Shown here: piece by piece, positions 10,724-22,780 of the stretch | How positions within the stretch are numbered: the first letter of the stretch is position 1 | Layout: every line of letters begins with the position of its first letter | Program-made: the position numbers and the translations under genes | The notes under the pieces: generated by a model | Told to the model about the DNA's origin: nothing | Seen by the model: the letters and a program-made list of their open reading frames with translations, nothing else | Database searches by the model: none | Source: Byssothecium circinans | Lineage: Eukaryota; Ascomycota; Dothideomycetes; Pleosporales; Massarinaceae | Reading direction: 5' to 3' | Assembly: GCA_010015675.1 (NCBI GenBank) | Contig: ML977004.1 | Location: 84,655-148,654, forward strand | DNA: 64,000 bases

Positions 10724-11714
10724 TCACTTGTCCAATCCTCGCGCTTTGACAAATTTAGCAATTTGATCTTTGCATGGTTTGTCCGTGTAAGATTCCCAAA
10801 TCTCATAGAGCGATATGAGTTCCTGCGTGCACTCGACAACAGCCTCAATATCGACGCTGCTTTCTGCCAGCCAGTCGACGAGTTTCTGGACACGATTCTG
10901 TGTCCCTTGACTAGCACCGCCGCGCGCATTTCCCAGGGCCTGCAGTGCATTGGCGACCCCTGCAGCATGCACCTGGAGGCCGCCCTGCGTGGGTTTGAAA
11001 ACAACGGCCAGAAACATGGCTGTGATGGCAACTACATGGGGTGCGTGGCTAAGGGGAAGGTCAGTCAGATAATGGTCGTTGATTATTGACCAAGCCAGAG
11101 CATTCTCCTCCTGCGTTAGCTGGAACTGCGTTTGGAGCTCAGCAAGGCTGCGGTACGGATGGTGGATGATGAGTTGCGAGTTCATCTCTGAAATGAGGGT
11201 GAATTCGCACTCGCCAATCTTGGAGATGTCGTTGAACGAGGTGTCTATATCGACTGTCAGCGCTCATACTTGAACCTAGCAATAGACGAATAGACTTACC
11301 CCAGCAGTGTCGAGCTTCGGCCAAGACCATTCGGATGTGCTGAGGACATTCTTCCATTTTGCAGGCTAGATACAGAGCTGTTGCGAGGACCAGGGCTGGG
11401 TTCGTTCGACGGACCTCTACTTTCAAGTAGAAGCGGCGGACGTAGACTTGAGCTGTGGCTAATGCTTGTTGTCTGATGCCCAGTGGCCGTGCCATCTTAG
11501 ACAGTTCTGGAAGCATTTAGCAGGCATGAATATATGCGTATGATAAGTACGTACGGTGATAGAAGTATATGCTGAGCAGTCGTCGGTCAGGAAGCGGATA
11601 CATGTTGACCAGATTTCGCTCCGACTCCTCAAGCTTCTTCCGTTCTGCGGCCAGCTGTTGTTTGCTGAAAGTCCAAAATTTCCGTTGTGTCGAATCCCAG
11701 TAGCTAGAAGCCAT
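10724..11714 (-). CDS. SSN8: RNA polymerase II holoenzyme cyclin-like subunit, cyclin C
   Basis: Exons 11714-11555, 11506-11300 and 11244-10724 give 295 residues. It begins [14 protein letters not shown] and has the cyclin box: [58 protein letters not shown] and [21 protein letters not shown]. These are hallmark stretches of fungal Ssn8/cyclin C, partner of the Cdk8 (Ssn3) kinase in the Mediator kinase module in the nucleus. Length matches the family. The Ala/Gly-rich stretch near residues 215-240 is an ordinary loop variation. It is divergent from the calcium-dependent carrier, with 475 nt between start codons. Confidence 0.93.
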
Positions 11715-12189
11715 GATATATAATGAAGTGTTCAGCGCCGTGACTGGCACTGGCAGGTGTGTGCTGGTAGGGTGTCGCCCGGTGATAGGAATGTGCTGTG
11801 CGATGGTTTCTTGTGCATTACACCCGCTGTCAAGACTTTGGCAGAGCTTTCCAAAATATCTCGTCAGCTTTTCCTTATCTGCTGGCAGGGGGTTGGATAT
11901 GTGATACCCGTTTGTTGCTGCGTGAAGGCTGGGGGTCGTGCTCGGTGTGGCCGAGCTAGTTACGGCTAGCCCGTTCGGGACTGCTCGAAGCTTGAGCCTT
12001 GAGCAACATCATCGCTTGGCTTGCAAAGCCGAGTCGTAGTGCGCCCCGCTACCTTCATCATTCCCCACACCCATCAATTGACGAGCCCGTCCGCGTCTCC
12101 TGTCACTGCTACTCTTCCACTCTCGCTCGACCGCGCGCCGACCTCACCGACCCGCCACCCACAGCCATGCTAGACCACAGATAGGGACG

Positions 12190-14299
12190 ATGGAAACCGA
12201 GTCTGCGAACGCTCAGGACGCGAGAATCGACGCGCTGTGGCATGAGTTGGATGTTCGCAAGCAGGGGCATTTGGACCTCGCAGCGCTCAAGAAGGGTCTG
12301 CGGAAGCTGGACCACCGTACGCTGTGCACCACAATTCTCCGGACGTGCTGGGCTGACAGTAGACAGCGCTCAAAAATGCCGACCAACTCCTGGCCGAGGT
12401 GATGAAGGCAGTGGACACAGATGGGGACGGCAGCATCTCATACAATGGTCAGCTACTGTGGAATTTACCCTTGATGCCTCGCTGACCTATGGCCGCGCTA
12501 GAATTTCGAACTTTCGTAGCCGAGACCGAAAATGAGCTGCTTGCGCTATTCAAGAGCATTGACTTCGACCGCGACGGCAGGATCTCGAAGGATGAGTTAC
12601 AGGTAGCCTTTAGAAAGGCTGGGCTCGCCGTCCCTAGTAGTAAATTGGACGTCTTCTTTGAAGAGGTCGACTCCAACGGCGACGGCACAATTAGCTTTGA
12701 GGAATGGCGGTACGTACCACCCGTTGATCCAGCCCTTTTCCTGATTGCTGACCTTCACAGCGACTTTCTTCTTTTCATTCCAGCCACCGCACCGAATCTT
12801 CGAGCGGTGCTGACGTACTTTCAAGCAACAACACGCCTCAACCAGGAAGGCGATGTCCAAATAGGCGACGACCTCATCCAAGGTTTAGGTATTACACAAA
12901 AGTTTCTTCATTCTCTGTTCGGCTCCATTATTCTTGTCGCAAGGACCCCGCCCCAATCTTCATTTCTCAGCGATCCCTACGAAATGTCCACTTCACCTAC
13001 CGGAGTCCCGCCATCACCGGCCTCGCAAACTCCCCCGCCACATCGTAGTGTAGAGGACCTTGACATCGAAGAGGTGCAGTCCGAAAGCTTAGTGTCCGTG
13101 CTGACACCCCCGGATATAGGCTACTTCCTTGCCGGAGGATTAGCAGGCATTGTATCTCGCACCTCAACCGCACCTCTCGATCGTCTCAAAGTCTACCTCA
13201 TTGCCCAGACCAGTGTCGCCCGAGAGGCTGTCGCGGCTGCCAAATCCGGAAACGTTGTCCGGGCCGCCACTAACGCTTGGAGGCCTCTCTCCACGGCCAT
13301 GAAAGAGTTGTGGCAGGCGGGCGGGATACGCAGTCTCTATGCTGGTATGTCAAAACTGCTTCGTACGCCACTGCTTAGCTAATTCATCAAGGTAATGGTC
13401 TCAACGTCGTCAAGGTCATGCCTGAGTCTGCCATCAAATTTGGAGCGTACGAGGCAAGTGTTCAGAGATCAAAACGCCCAATCACGCGCTCTAACAGCTT
13501 CTTCATAGGCGGCAAAGCGAGCATTCGCAAACTTCGAAGGCCATAGCGACCCAACAAAGATACATAGCTCCTCCAAGTTCCTAGCTGGAGGTCTTGCGGG
13601 GATGATATCGCAATTCGCCGTGTATCCTATCGATACACTCAAATTTCGCATGCAATGCGAAACCGTGTCTGGAGGTCTTCGAGGAAACAGCCTCATTATA
13701 GCGACGGCTAAAAAGATGTGGAGCCAAGGTGGATTTGTCGCTTATTACAGAGGTCTTCCAATGGGTCTCTTTGGTATATTTCCATATGCCGCACTCGATC
13801 TTGGTACTTTCGAATATCTCAAGCGTGCCCTCGCAGAACGCAACGCTCGAGTACGCGGCTGCCATGAGAGCGATGCTCAGCCTGGAGGCTTCGCCACTGT
13901 ACGTATCCCCCTCGTACATGCTGCATGGATTGAGACACACCACCTGGCATGCAGTCTCAGGCAATGCGTTAGGCGTTAAGCGTACCGAATTCTCTCTAGA
14001 AGAGCTTTGCTGACTTTGCATCCCAAATTTAGGCAGCTATCGGTGGCTTTTCAGGCGCGTTCGGTGCAAGCATGGTTTACCCCCTGAATCTATTACGGAC
14101 CCGTCTCCAGAGCCAGGGCACCGTCTTGCACCCCCGGACGTATACCGGCATCATGGATGTCACCCGACAAACGATCAAAGGCGAAGGCGTGAGAGGTCTG
14201 TTCAAGGGTCTCACACCGAATCTGCTCAAAGTTGTCCCTGCGGTCTCAATAACATACGTTGTGTACGATAAATCGAAGAAAGCGTTACATCTTCTATGA
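12190..14299 (+). CDS. SAL1: Calcium-binding mitochondrial carrier, ATP-Mg/Pi carrier type (Sal1-like)
   Basis: Seven exons: 12190-12316, 12367-12447, 12502-12709, 12761-13344, 13392-13453, 13509-13898 and 14033-14299. All phases agree, giving 572 residues. The N-terminal half has a degenerate EF-hand and three canonical loops (DTDGDGSISYNE, DFDRDGRISKDE, DSNGDGTISFEE). The C-terminal half has three carrier repeats with PLDRLKVYLIAQ, PIDTLKFRMQ and PLNLLRTRLQ; Asn in the third is normal for this subfamily. This is the SCaMC/Sal1 architecture: calcium in the intermembrane space gates exchange of ATP-Mg for phosphate across the inner membrane. Intron 5 (13454-13508) uses a GC donor (GAG/GCAAGT), the only such junction here. 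A Pro/Ser-rich linker at about residues 185-225 separates the halves. Confidence 0.9.
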
Positions 14300-15006
14300 A
14301 GATGTCCACGCACTACAGTACTAGGCCGAAAGTCTTGCAACACATTGCCACGTTCACTTGTGGATAGCGTTGCGAAATGTAGCGAGACTTTTGACCCATC
14401 CCTATACCACTGAAAGTACCTGGCTTCCATGAGCTCTCGTGGGGCGCTTCGTACCGATCTACGACCTGCATACCACATGTCATCGCCCGCCATTCTCCTA
14501 TAACACGAACAACACACATGACGAGTCGACTTTATTATTTACAAACCTTTGAGATACCCGCTCCTGCACATCCATTACTCCGGCGGATGCTGTTTTGACT
14601 ACCTACCTGCTTGCATGTTAGTCCTTTATTCGGCCGCCGCCTGGTTGTTCTACACAGTCTCTGCATCTGTTCTCTCGATTTTTTGGAGCGCGGCGTTTAG
14701 ATCAGGATAGATCGCGTCCGACGAGATGGAGCCAAGCGTACTATAGCTGGAGAGCCATTCTAGAGCAACGACTGTACAATTGTAGCAACAATGCAAGAAA
14801 TGATGAAATGCGACGTGAACCCTATATGTGTGACGAGGCGTGAAGGAGCATCGATGCTGTGAGGTCGAACAAATATTAATAGAGCCTAGTAAATCAGAGA
14901 TAGATAAAGATGCCTCTCCCTATTCCCCCCAATACGCCATAAATGCATACACGTCTCGAAAAAACACCCTTTACCCAATAAATATATATATATGTAAAAG
15001 TGCCCG
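14300..15006. other. Convergent 3' flanks, no gene seen
   Basis: Between the 3' ends of the Sal1-like and SNARE genes. It holds only short frames and AT-rich stretches, including an alternating TA run near 14985, as expected for terminators. Confidence 0.5.
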
Positions 15007-15854
15007 CTACTTGGTAATAACAATCGCCAGCACCAAAATAATGATCAAAACCAGAATAACAGTCAAACTCCAATTCTCCCTGGCCTTCCTACTAAACCGA
15101 TCCAGTCTCCCCCTCGCCCTCCGAAACTGCGCCTCATGCCTGTCAACACCCTCCTCGACCTCATCGAGCAACATGACCTGGCTATCCAACTCATCCCCAA
15201 TCTGCATACTAAGCTCTCTCTGCCGCCCGATACTCTGCCCCAGTTGATCTAACTGATCGTCCTGCTCGCGGATCACTTCGCTGTGGTAGGAGTGTATTTG
15301 CTGGTTGGACATTTCGTCATGGTTCTGTGGGGAATCGTCTGGGTCGTCGCGGTAGGGGAAAAGGGACGCGCGGTTCGGATCGTCGTTGTGCGTAGATGAG
15401 AGGTTGGTGCTAGAGCTGAGGTCGTCGGTGAATCGGACGGATTTCGAGACGGAGCGGGGTTTCTTCTGGGCGGCGGCAAAGTCGGGGGCTAGGGAGGGGT
15501 TGTTGGGGGAGGTTAGGGTGGGCGAGGTGGGTGCGTTGGCGGAGGAGAACTGTGAGGAGAGTTCAGCGAGCTGGGTGCGTAGGCGCGGGAGTTGGGAGGT
15601 TATTGATCTAATATTTTTTTTCTGATTAGATGGTGGGGTTGATTGAGGGGATGTGGGGAGATGTACTCATCGTCGATGTCTGCGGTTTGGGATTCAAGAG
15701 ACTCGATGCCGGAGCGTAGCTGTTCTAGCGATCGCGATATCTGGCCGTCTTGCGAGCTGGAGGGCAGATTGAGCGAGATGGCGCGTTGGCGCTCGAGGAG
15801 GGAGAGCTTGATGTGGTCGGCGAGGAGGAAGAGCTGCGGCGGATTCGTGGTCAT
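15007..15854 (-). CDS. Qc-SNARE, syntaxin-8-like
   Basis: Two exons, 15854-15667 and 15607-15007 (59 nt intron), give 262 residues. The N-terminal part is helical (PQLFLLADHIKLSLLERQRA), then a Ser/Pro-rich linker. A SNARE motif runs from about residue 162, with the predicted zero-layer glutamine in GDELDSQ (Gln206), and a C-terminal membrane anchor WSLTVILVLIIILVLAIVITK (242-262) closes the protein. The GDELDSQVMLLDEVE phrase matches the Qc class (Syn8, syntaxin 8, SNAP-25 C-terminal motif). It should act in endosome-Golgi or vacuolar membrane fusion. A KSVRFTDD block in the linker resembles an RVxF-type docking site. Tlg1-like identity is the main alternative. Confidence 0.8.
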
Positions 15855-16552
15855 GGCGGCGGCGGTGGTGGTTGTGAGGCTTCAAGTTCGGGGGTGCAGG
15901 TCGGGGGTGAAGGTCGGGGATGGGATGATTATGAATGCGGCGATGGGGTGCCGCGGCAGTGCAGGAGCGCGCTTTCTACAATCTACAAGGAGCCCCGCGA
16001 TGGAAACATGCAAACATGCCAATATTCAAGTGATGGTTTCAATAGTATTGGATATGTACGATTAGGAGAGTCGCACCCTGTAAGCTGCGACGGCTGGACG
16101 GGCAACCAGCCTCAATGCGGGAGAAGGGTCCACCCACGGCCACCGACGACTCCACACAGTGACGCCAGCCGACCGGAGCGCCACAGGGCTGCTCCCGTGG
16201 TTCTTCCGTCTCGTATGTCGTGTGGTCGTGTCTCGGAGCTAATTCCGACCACCGCGACCGCGCAGAGAGCCAACTGGGCAGCGAGGCGGCGCATGCCTTC
16301 GATGTCTCTGTTTTGCACTACCGCACAACATTCGACCCGAACATGTGCACATTCTTGCGGCCTGCACACTCGGCTTATAACTACGCCCTTGCGCCCTTCA
16401 TTGCCGCTGGAGCAACGGGACCGTCCACGCCCACCTCATCTCACGCCGAGCGTTCGAAGGCCTTGGTCCACGACACCGTGAGCTGCCGAGCGTTGCTCCG
16501 ACTCCTTGGCTAGAGCGCTACCTACCTTCCCTCTCCAAACGTCTCTGTCAAC
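15855..16552. other. Shared upstream region of the SNARE and RING genes
   Basis: 698 nt between two divergent start codons (15854 minus, 16553 plus). It is GC-rich with no coding sequence I can support; it must contain both promoters. Confidence 0.5.
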
Positions 16553-18179
16553 ATGGCTTCCCCAGAGCCCATCCCGCCGCCAAACGACCGACGCGGATCT
16601 CGCGCATCGTCGAGTAGCGATGATCCCTCAGCCCACGCCGGGCAAGGCGACGTGATTCGGGTCGGTGGTCCTCCCAGCAGTCCTTCACCACTCCAAATCA
16701 GAGCAACCAACTCATTGAACTCGAAGAATCGCAAGCGCCCCGTTGCCAAACAGCCGCCCGACTTCCACCTGCTCGAGTACGTGTCCACGCCCGACAGCAA
16801 TCTCGTCTGCCTCATCTGCCACTCGCCGTTCGACAAGCCCGTCAAGCTCCCCTGCGACCACTACTTCTGCCGCGTATGCCTCGACCATGCCTGGGATGCC
16901 CAGCAGGAGGGCGAGAAGACATGTCCCACCTGTCGCAGCAAGGTCGTTGTCGATAGAGACATTCGTCCTGTGCCGAGGATAGTGGAGACTATGCTGGCGG
17001 AACTCGTCGTCAAGTGCCCAAATTCGAAGTTCGGCTGTGCCTGGATGGACCAGCGGGGAAATGTGCATGATCATGTCATGCTGTACTGCGAGTACACTCT
17101 TGTAGAATGTCCTTCTTACGATTGCCGGCTGCATGTTTCTCAAAAGGACTTTCACAAGGGTTGTCTTCACTACACTGTGAGCTGTGAAAACTGTCACACT
17201 TCCATGATGAAGAAGGACCTCGAGGTATGTTCATTAGGAGAAATAAACCCGGAATTCAGCTAAATCATGACTATAGGAGCACCAGCGATCCACCTGTCCT
17301 GGACGATCAACGAACTGCCCCCACTGCTCTGCTGAACTGCTGCGGCTCGATCTCAAAGCGCACATCAAAGACATCTGTGCCAAGGTCACCGTTCCGTGCA
17401 ATGGCACAATCGTGGGCTGTACTTTCTCCGCCGAACGGGCACAATGCGTAGCACACGAGAAGGAATGTGCCATGGCGATTATGTCCCCCCACTTCCGAGA
17501 GCAGCAAGCTCGCATCGAACGGAACGAGGCGCGCCTGGAGCCATTGTCTAGAAAGGTCGGCATACTCGAAGACGGTCTGTCAAACATCACAAGCATGCTA
17601 TATCCGGCCAACGGAAACGATTCATCCTTCCCCGTCACCAATCCCTTGGATCCCAACGCCGCCGAATCATTCCCCCCCTCAAATCTCATCCCCACACCCG
17701 ACTTCCGTTTACCGCCCGCCTCATTTCCACCTGTCCCACCAAACGACGCCTCTCAAACACCCTTCAACCACGCCACCCAACCTCCCTTCGACTCCCAAAT
17801 CCACCATCTCCTCACGTTACACGACTCCCTTCGCGAAGAGGTCTCTCGTATTACAAACGCGCTCACCGAGCTCGACGGCCGCACAAACATGATGGTCATC
17901 AACGAGAGCCAGCGCGTAAAAGATGAAATGCTACACACCAATGCCGCCATCAACAGCATGAGAATGCAGTTGCACTGGCTGATGAGTGCGACGTTGCACC
18001 AGCGCAATTCTTCTGCTAGTTCGACGGCTAGGGCTGGCGCTGCGAGTACGAGTGCGAGCGGGAGTGCTAGCACGGCGCAAGGGCCGAGTACGAGTTTGGG
18101 GAATAGGGCGACGAGTGCGACGTTCCATGCGCCACTCCGGCGGCTGAGCGATTCTACGAGGCAGGATACTAAGCTGTGA
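16553..18179 (+). CDS. RING finger / TRAF-type zinc finger protein, probable E3 ubiquitin ligase
   Basis: Exons 16553-17224 and 17277-18179 (52 nt intron) give 524 residues. A C3HC4 RING spans residues 86-127 (Cys86, Cys89, Cys101, His103, Cys106, Cys109, Cys124, Cys127). It is followed by several Cys/His-rich TRAF-type zinc fingers (CPNSKFGCAW, CEYTLVECPSYDC, CENCHTSMMKKDLEEHQRSTCPGR and onward to about residue 300). A predicted coiled-coil stretch (SLREEVSRITNALTELDGRT) and a Ser/Thr/Ala-rich tail end the protein. The order RING, TRAF fingers, coiled coil without a recognisable MATH domain suggests a ubiquitin ligase of unknown substrate. The N-terminal 70 residues are disordered. Confidence 0.88.
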
Positions 18180-19055
18180 GAGGCTGATAAGGTCTCACAC
18201 CCGGTTCCAGAGACACTCGGCTTGTTCCTTTTTTACATAGATTTTTTCCCCACCAGGGTGACGTTGATGGTTCTCCCTACTCCCACCCAAAAGTTCCTGT
18301 TTTTGACGGCGTTATGGCATATGGATGGATGGGAAACTTGGATTAGCGGAGTTCAACTGGTATGCCGGGGATAGGGATAGGGATCGGGATGCTCTAAGCA
18401 ACGATCGGATTTTCCTGGGTAGAATATGGAATGGGAACGGGTAACTGGCGTGGACATGGACATGGGAAATACCCCCCTTTTTTACATAGGCTTTCGAATT
18501 TCATAGTTTGCTTCGTGCGTTGGAGGCTTGACTGTGGACTACCGATGATAAGACGTAGATGGAGGACGAAAAGTGATTTGAAGTGGGGTGGTCTGCTATC
18601 TGATAGGTAGATAGGTAGATAGGTAGATAGGTAGATAGGTAGATAGGTAGGTAGGTAGGTAGGTAGAATTACACCTCATGAAGATGTAAGTAAGGTCATG
18701 ATTAGTTATGCACTGTGTGCCAGATCTTTAATTTGTAAAATGGTATGGCATGGCAAGTCTTTACAAAACTATATCGTACTTATATGAGTTGTTGTGTAAC
18801 AAAAGTTAAGTATATACATTGAAAAACGTTCGGCGGGTATACAGACAGAGTCGTCCCTTGCCAGGCCTAATGCACAAACACTTCGTAGCCTACAATATCA
18901 TACATACACCACGAACCCGAAAAGAAAAAACCCCATCCCAACGAACTCAACTTCTTCCCCTACTTCTGCACCCCGCTCTGCTGCTCCCCAAAATCCTCCC
19001 TTGAAAAACATCCCCCTCCGAACCATTTTCTTCCACCTTCTCCAAACCACTTTCT
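18180..19055. other. Convergent 3' flanks with microsatellite
   Basis: Holds the microsatellite at 18602-18666 and short GGGATA runs near 18366-18395; otherwise no gene seen. It separates the 3' ends of the RING and TilS-like genes. Confidence 0.5.
18602..18666. repeat. (GATAGGTA)n / (GGTA)n microsatellite
   Basis: Six successive GATAGGTA units grade into four GGTA units. It lies about 420 nt past the RING gene stop, in noncoding sequence. Confidence 0.95.
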
Positions 19056-21338
19056 TCAACCCCTATCTTCAACCCTCTTCTCCTTCCCCAACGCCTTAAC
19101 CCCAACAAACAAATCCCGCAACGGCATGTCCTCGTCCAAGAAGCCAAAAACATCGCCTCCGTCTGCATCCGGCACCATAGACGGCGACGCCGTCCCCGTC
19201 GCCTTGTTCGAAGCATCCCTGACCTTCCGCACCTGCCGCGCCTCTACTTCGGGGAAACGTATCCTACCGGGGATGACAAGGTGCCTGGTTTTTCTGGCTC
19301 CGCTGTCGATGGCCTTGTATCGGATCTCCCATGAGAAGGGGAGCGGGGGGCCGCCGAGCTGGTCGTTGAGGGTAGGGAGGGCGATGAGGGTCTCGTCGGC
19401 ATTTGTTTTCTGGCCATCTGTTTCCTTGGCATCCGTTTCACGGGCCTCGTCTTGATCTTCCGCACATATACGTTTCTTGAGGAAGAGCGCGGGGACATGG
19501 CGGCGCAGCCTCGCGGGCCAGATTTGCGTGAGTGCTGCTCGCATGCTATGGAAATGGTAGCCTTTGACCGAGGACTTCTTGCCCACGTTTTCGGCGTGGA
19601 TTCCAAGGAGGGCGTTTTCTTCTTCCGGGGTTAGGAAGCGGAGGGTGATGTCTTGGTCGGTGTTGTTCGTGACACGGATCCACCAGCAGCCGTCGAAGAG
19701 GCGCCATTGCGAGTCTTTGGTTTCTATGGGCGATAAGTCGGCGGTAGGTGAGGTTTGAGTTGAGGAGGTTGGTGGAAAGACGAGTTTTAGCGCTTCGTGC
19801 TTGCGGCGTTCCAAGGTTTGTCGTGAGAGTCTCCAGTGCTCGTCCTCTCCCTCGGCGACCATCTGCGCCAATGTCCACGCTACGCCACCAGCGCAGAATG
19901 TTTTCTTGAGAAGGACGTCCCTTGTGAGGGTGTCGTCGTCAAGCCGTAGCTCCGGCCAAACCTGTGGCACCGCATTCGCCAGGGCGCTGAGGTTCCGCTT
20001 TTCCATGGGACTTACGAGCTCAACTAGCCTGGTTAGGAAGATGTGAGCATGATCTCTAGCTTGGCCTATATTCTCCTTGGTAAGGGTCCTGTTTGAAGCT
20101 GCCCGAATGGGGCGATCGAGTAGTGCGCTTGCGCGTGGCATGCGCACGACAAGAGAACCAGTTTGTATGTCCAGTTTGATCTTGGTCTTGTTGAAGAGAT
20201 TCTCAGCAAAAGCTCTCTTTGCGTTGACACGCTCTTGCATGTTCTTTGATAGCTGTACGAGGGCCGGTGATGACAACGCTTCCGGGAGCTTGTGGTTCTG
20301 AATGATGTGTCGAATCGCGTTGCGCGGCGTAAGCGTTGGGTCGAGGTTCGTCTTGTCTTCTGCCCAGGCAGTTCCATACTCTTCACATGTTGCTATAAGC
20401 CGACTCTTTTCGAACCCCAGCAATGGCCTCAGAAGATGTATCCCACCCTTCTCAACTTCGAACGGCACATTATGCTTCGGTGGCACCCTGTTCTTGTCCA
20501 CCACCATTTCACAAGGAAATATGAGCCGTTTGTGTGTCTCATCTGTTTCCATGCCGATGGGCCGATCAAGGTCCCCACTGCCCTGTAGGCCGTGCATGCC
20601 ATATGTCCCGGGTAGTGGCATTACCCTCTGCAAGCCTACCAGCCCCGTTCGAAACCGTTTCTTCATGAGACGCATCATGATGGTCTCAGCTTGGTCGTCG
20701 GCGTGATGTGCTACCATCAGCCATTGTATATGCTTTTCTCTACATGCTCGTCCGAGAGCTTGATAGCGCAGTTCACGGGCGTCGGATTCGAATCGTTTGG
20801 GGTTGGCGTCGGCGGGCCAGGTGAGGGGGATGATGGTGGCTTCCATGCCGACTGTATAATGTTAATACTGCTATTTAGGGTAGATGTCACAGGGAGACGT
20901 ACGCTTCAGGCGCAACTGCTGGGCCACCCATTCCGCCTCCTCTGTGCTCTCCGGCCGCATCTTGTGGTCAATAATGAAGCCGTGACATTCGCGGAAGTAT
21001 GGGAAGATATCTTCCTTCCAAGAATCACGACCTCTCCTATACAGCGTTGCAAGTGCCATGGAATCGACCCCGCCACTGACTGCTAGGCCTGCATATTCTC
21101 AGTTGCAACGTCCCACGTATTTCAGGCGAATGAGCTCACCAATCCTACGATGTGTCCTCTTCAACCGCTTGTCCACAGTCATCTTGAAAGCTTCCAAGAA
21201 CTCTTCCTCACTAATCGGCAGTGCCTTCGCATCCCTCTCCACCTCGGCGCCATACCATCTTTTCGCAATTCTCGAGCCATACCGATTCGGAACGGGGGAG
21301 GAACACCTCCTCACGCAGAGGACATTGTTTCTCCACAT
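19056..21338 (-). CDS. tRNA(Ile)-lysidine synthetase-like PP-loop ATPase (TilS/MesJ family), probably mitochondrial
   Basis: Exons 21338-21140, 21088-20903 and 20851-19056 give 726 residues. The PP-loop motif SGGVDSMAL is at residues 71-79, then HKMRPES and the second family motif HHADDQAETIMMRLM, all diagnostic of TilS/MesJ N-type ATP pyrophosphatases. TilS converts C34 of tRNA-Ile(CAU) to lysidine so that it reads AUA. The first 30 residues (MWRNNVLCVRRCSSPVPNRYG...) are basic and without acidic residues, fitting a mitochondrial presequence. The protein is much longer than bacterial TilS (about 430): the C-terminal 350 residues are fungal-specific, with charged inserts. Initiation at 21338 is the only ATG in the first exon frame; the frame extends upstream only through a TTG. 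Start codon faces HSP10, 313 nt away. Confidence 0.82.
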
Positions 21339-21502
21339 ATACGATGCCGTGGCATTAACCACAGCAGTCACATGAGAGAGAAAAGGAGGATGGAAAAAAT
21401 TGAATACCAATCACTGGTGCATATATCACTGTGGTATTTTCTGGTGCGACCATTCCGAGGTTGCCAAAGCTTCGACCGGAGGTCCGCGCACAGACCACCT
21501 TC

Positions 21503-21517
21503 ATTCTCGAATTTTCC
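21503..21517. promoter_or_regulatory. Heat shock element (three inverted nGAAn units)
   Basis: The sequence reads TTC-tc-GAA-tt-TTC with exact two-base spacing, a perfect three-unit HSF1 binding site. It is 135 nt upstream of the HSP10 start codon and about 165 nt upstream of the TilS-like start, in their shared promoter. Confidence 0.75.
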
Positions 21518-21651
21518 TTGGGGAGTCAAGTCTAGTCTTCACATTAACATCTCTCCTTTCCCCGACCCTTCCATCCCATCCACGCCTTCAATTCCATATC
21601 CGCAATTCCTTCCAGATACCCGTTTCCCTCTACCCTCCATAAACAATCACA

Positions 21652-22286
21652 ATGGTATGCGCGGCCTCCCCTTTCCTTTCCTTCCCCGTCCGCCATCGCA
21701 CCTTCCCCAGAGCAAGCTCTGGCCTAGGACCCAACGCTAACAAGTATGTAGTCTGCCATCAAGTCAATCCGCAGCATCGCGCCCCTCCTCGACCGCATCC
21801 TCGTGCAGCGCCTAAAGCCCGAGCCGAAGACGGCATCAGGAATCTTCCTGCCCGACAGCGCCGTCAAGGAGCTCAACGAGGCAAAAGTGTTGGCTGTGGG
21901 CCCCGGTGCGCTGGACAAGAAGGGGAATAGGATCTCGGTTAGCGTTGCGGTTGGTGATAAGGTTTTGATTCCTCAGGTATGTCGATGTTTGTTTAGGAAA
22001 GCAAAGAGCTGGATCCAAAGAGATCGAGAGTTGGAGAAGTGGGTGCTGAAAAAGGGAGTTGAAGGAGAGGATGCTTGGATAGGGAGATGCGCGCTTGGAT
22101 TTGGGTTGTCGTTTGATGGCATGGATAGCAGCTGACAACCAGACAGTTCGGTGGTAGCCCCCTCAAGGTCGGCGAGGAGGAGTACTCGCTCTTCCGTGAC
22201 CACGAGTACGTCTTCTTCCCCATCCTCGATTCCCCAAACTTGCCTGCTAACTCTACCACAGACTCCTAGCCAAGATCAACGAGTAA
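21652..22286 (+). CDS. HSP10: 10 kDa mitochondrial heat shock protein (GroES/Cpn10)
   Basis: Four exons: 21652-21654 (start codon only), 21752-21976, 22147-22205 and 22262-22286; 103 residues. The protein MSAIKSIRSIAPLLDRILVQ... has the mobile loop KTASGIFLPDSAVKELNEAKVLA, the GDKVLIPQFGG core and the ending EEYSLFRDHELLAKINE, a full match to fungal Hsp10. It caps the Hsp60 chaperonin in the mitochondrial matrix. The first coding exon is just the ATG, followed at once by a GTATGC donor, so a predictor may miss it. A perfect heat shock element upstream explains likely induction by Hsf1. Confidence 0.95.
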
Positions 22287-22780
22287 ACGACCAGCTACCC
22301 GTCGCTCTCCCAGAGTCCATTCAACCCGCCTTCTCCCTCCCCTGTATCTCTATGTAACACCACCACCACCGCCGCCGCCCCACATACCGACCGCCAGCAT
22401 GCGCCGGCGTTCATCTGGAATCACTCGGAAAGACATCCCTTGTTTGGGCATTCGTACTCTTTTTCGGAACCTAATTGATTCAAGTTAGCTTTCCTTTCAA
22501 TGTGTGTAGTTACAAAAACAACAATTTAGGGGACGGTGGAGACAAGTTGAAAAGAAAATAATGCATCAATCATCTCTGCTCTGCTCTGCTTCATCTGATC
22601 ATGGGAAGAGCCATCACTGATATTATTGCCATGTGCTGCATTCATTATTTGATTACCACATTATCTGAAGAAGTCGTCAGAATGGGAAGTCGTCCATCTA
22701 ACCAAACACCCCCCCCCCCTGCGCCCATTCACCAGTCACGTGTCCAGGACCCCACGCCGCAAATCATAGAGAGAGGAGGT
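22287..22780. other. Convergent 3' flanks of HSP10 and HET-C
   Basis: About 500 nt with a (CAC/CGC)n run near 22360-22380 and a C10 tract near 22710. No gene. Confidence 0.5.
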
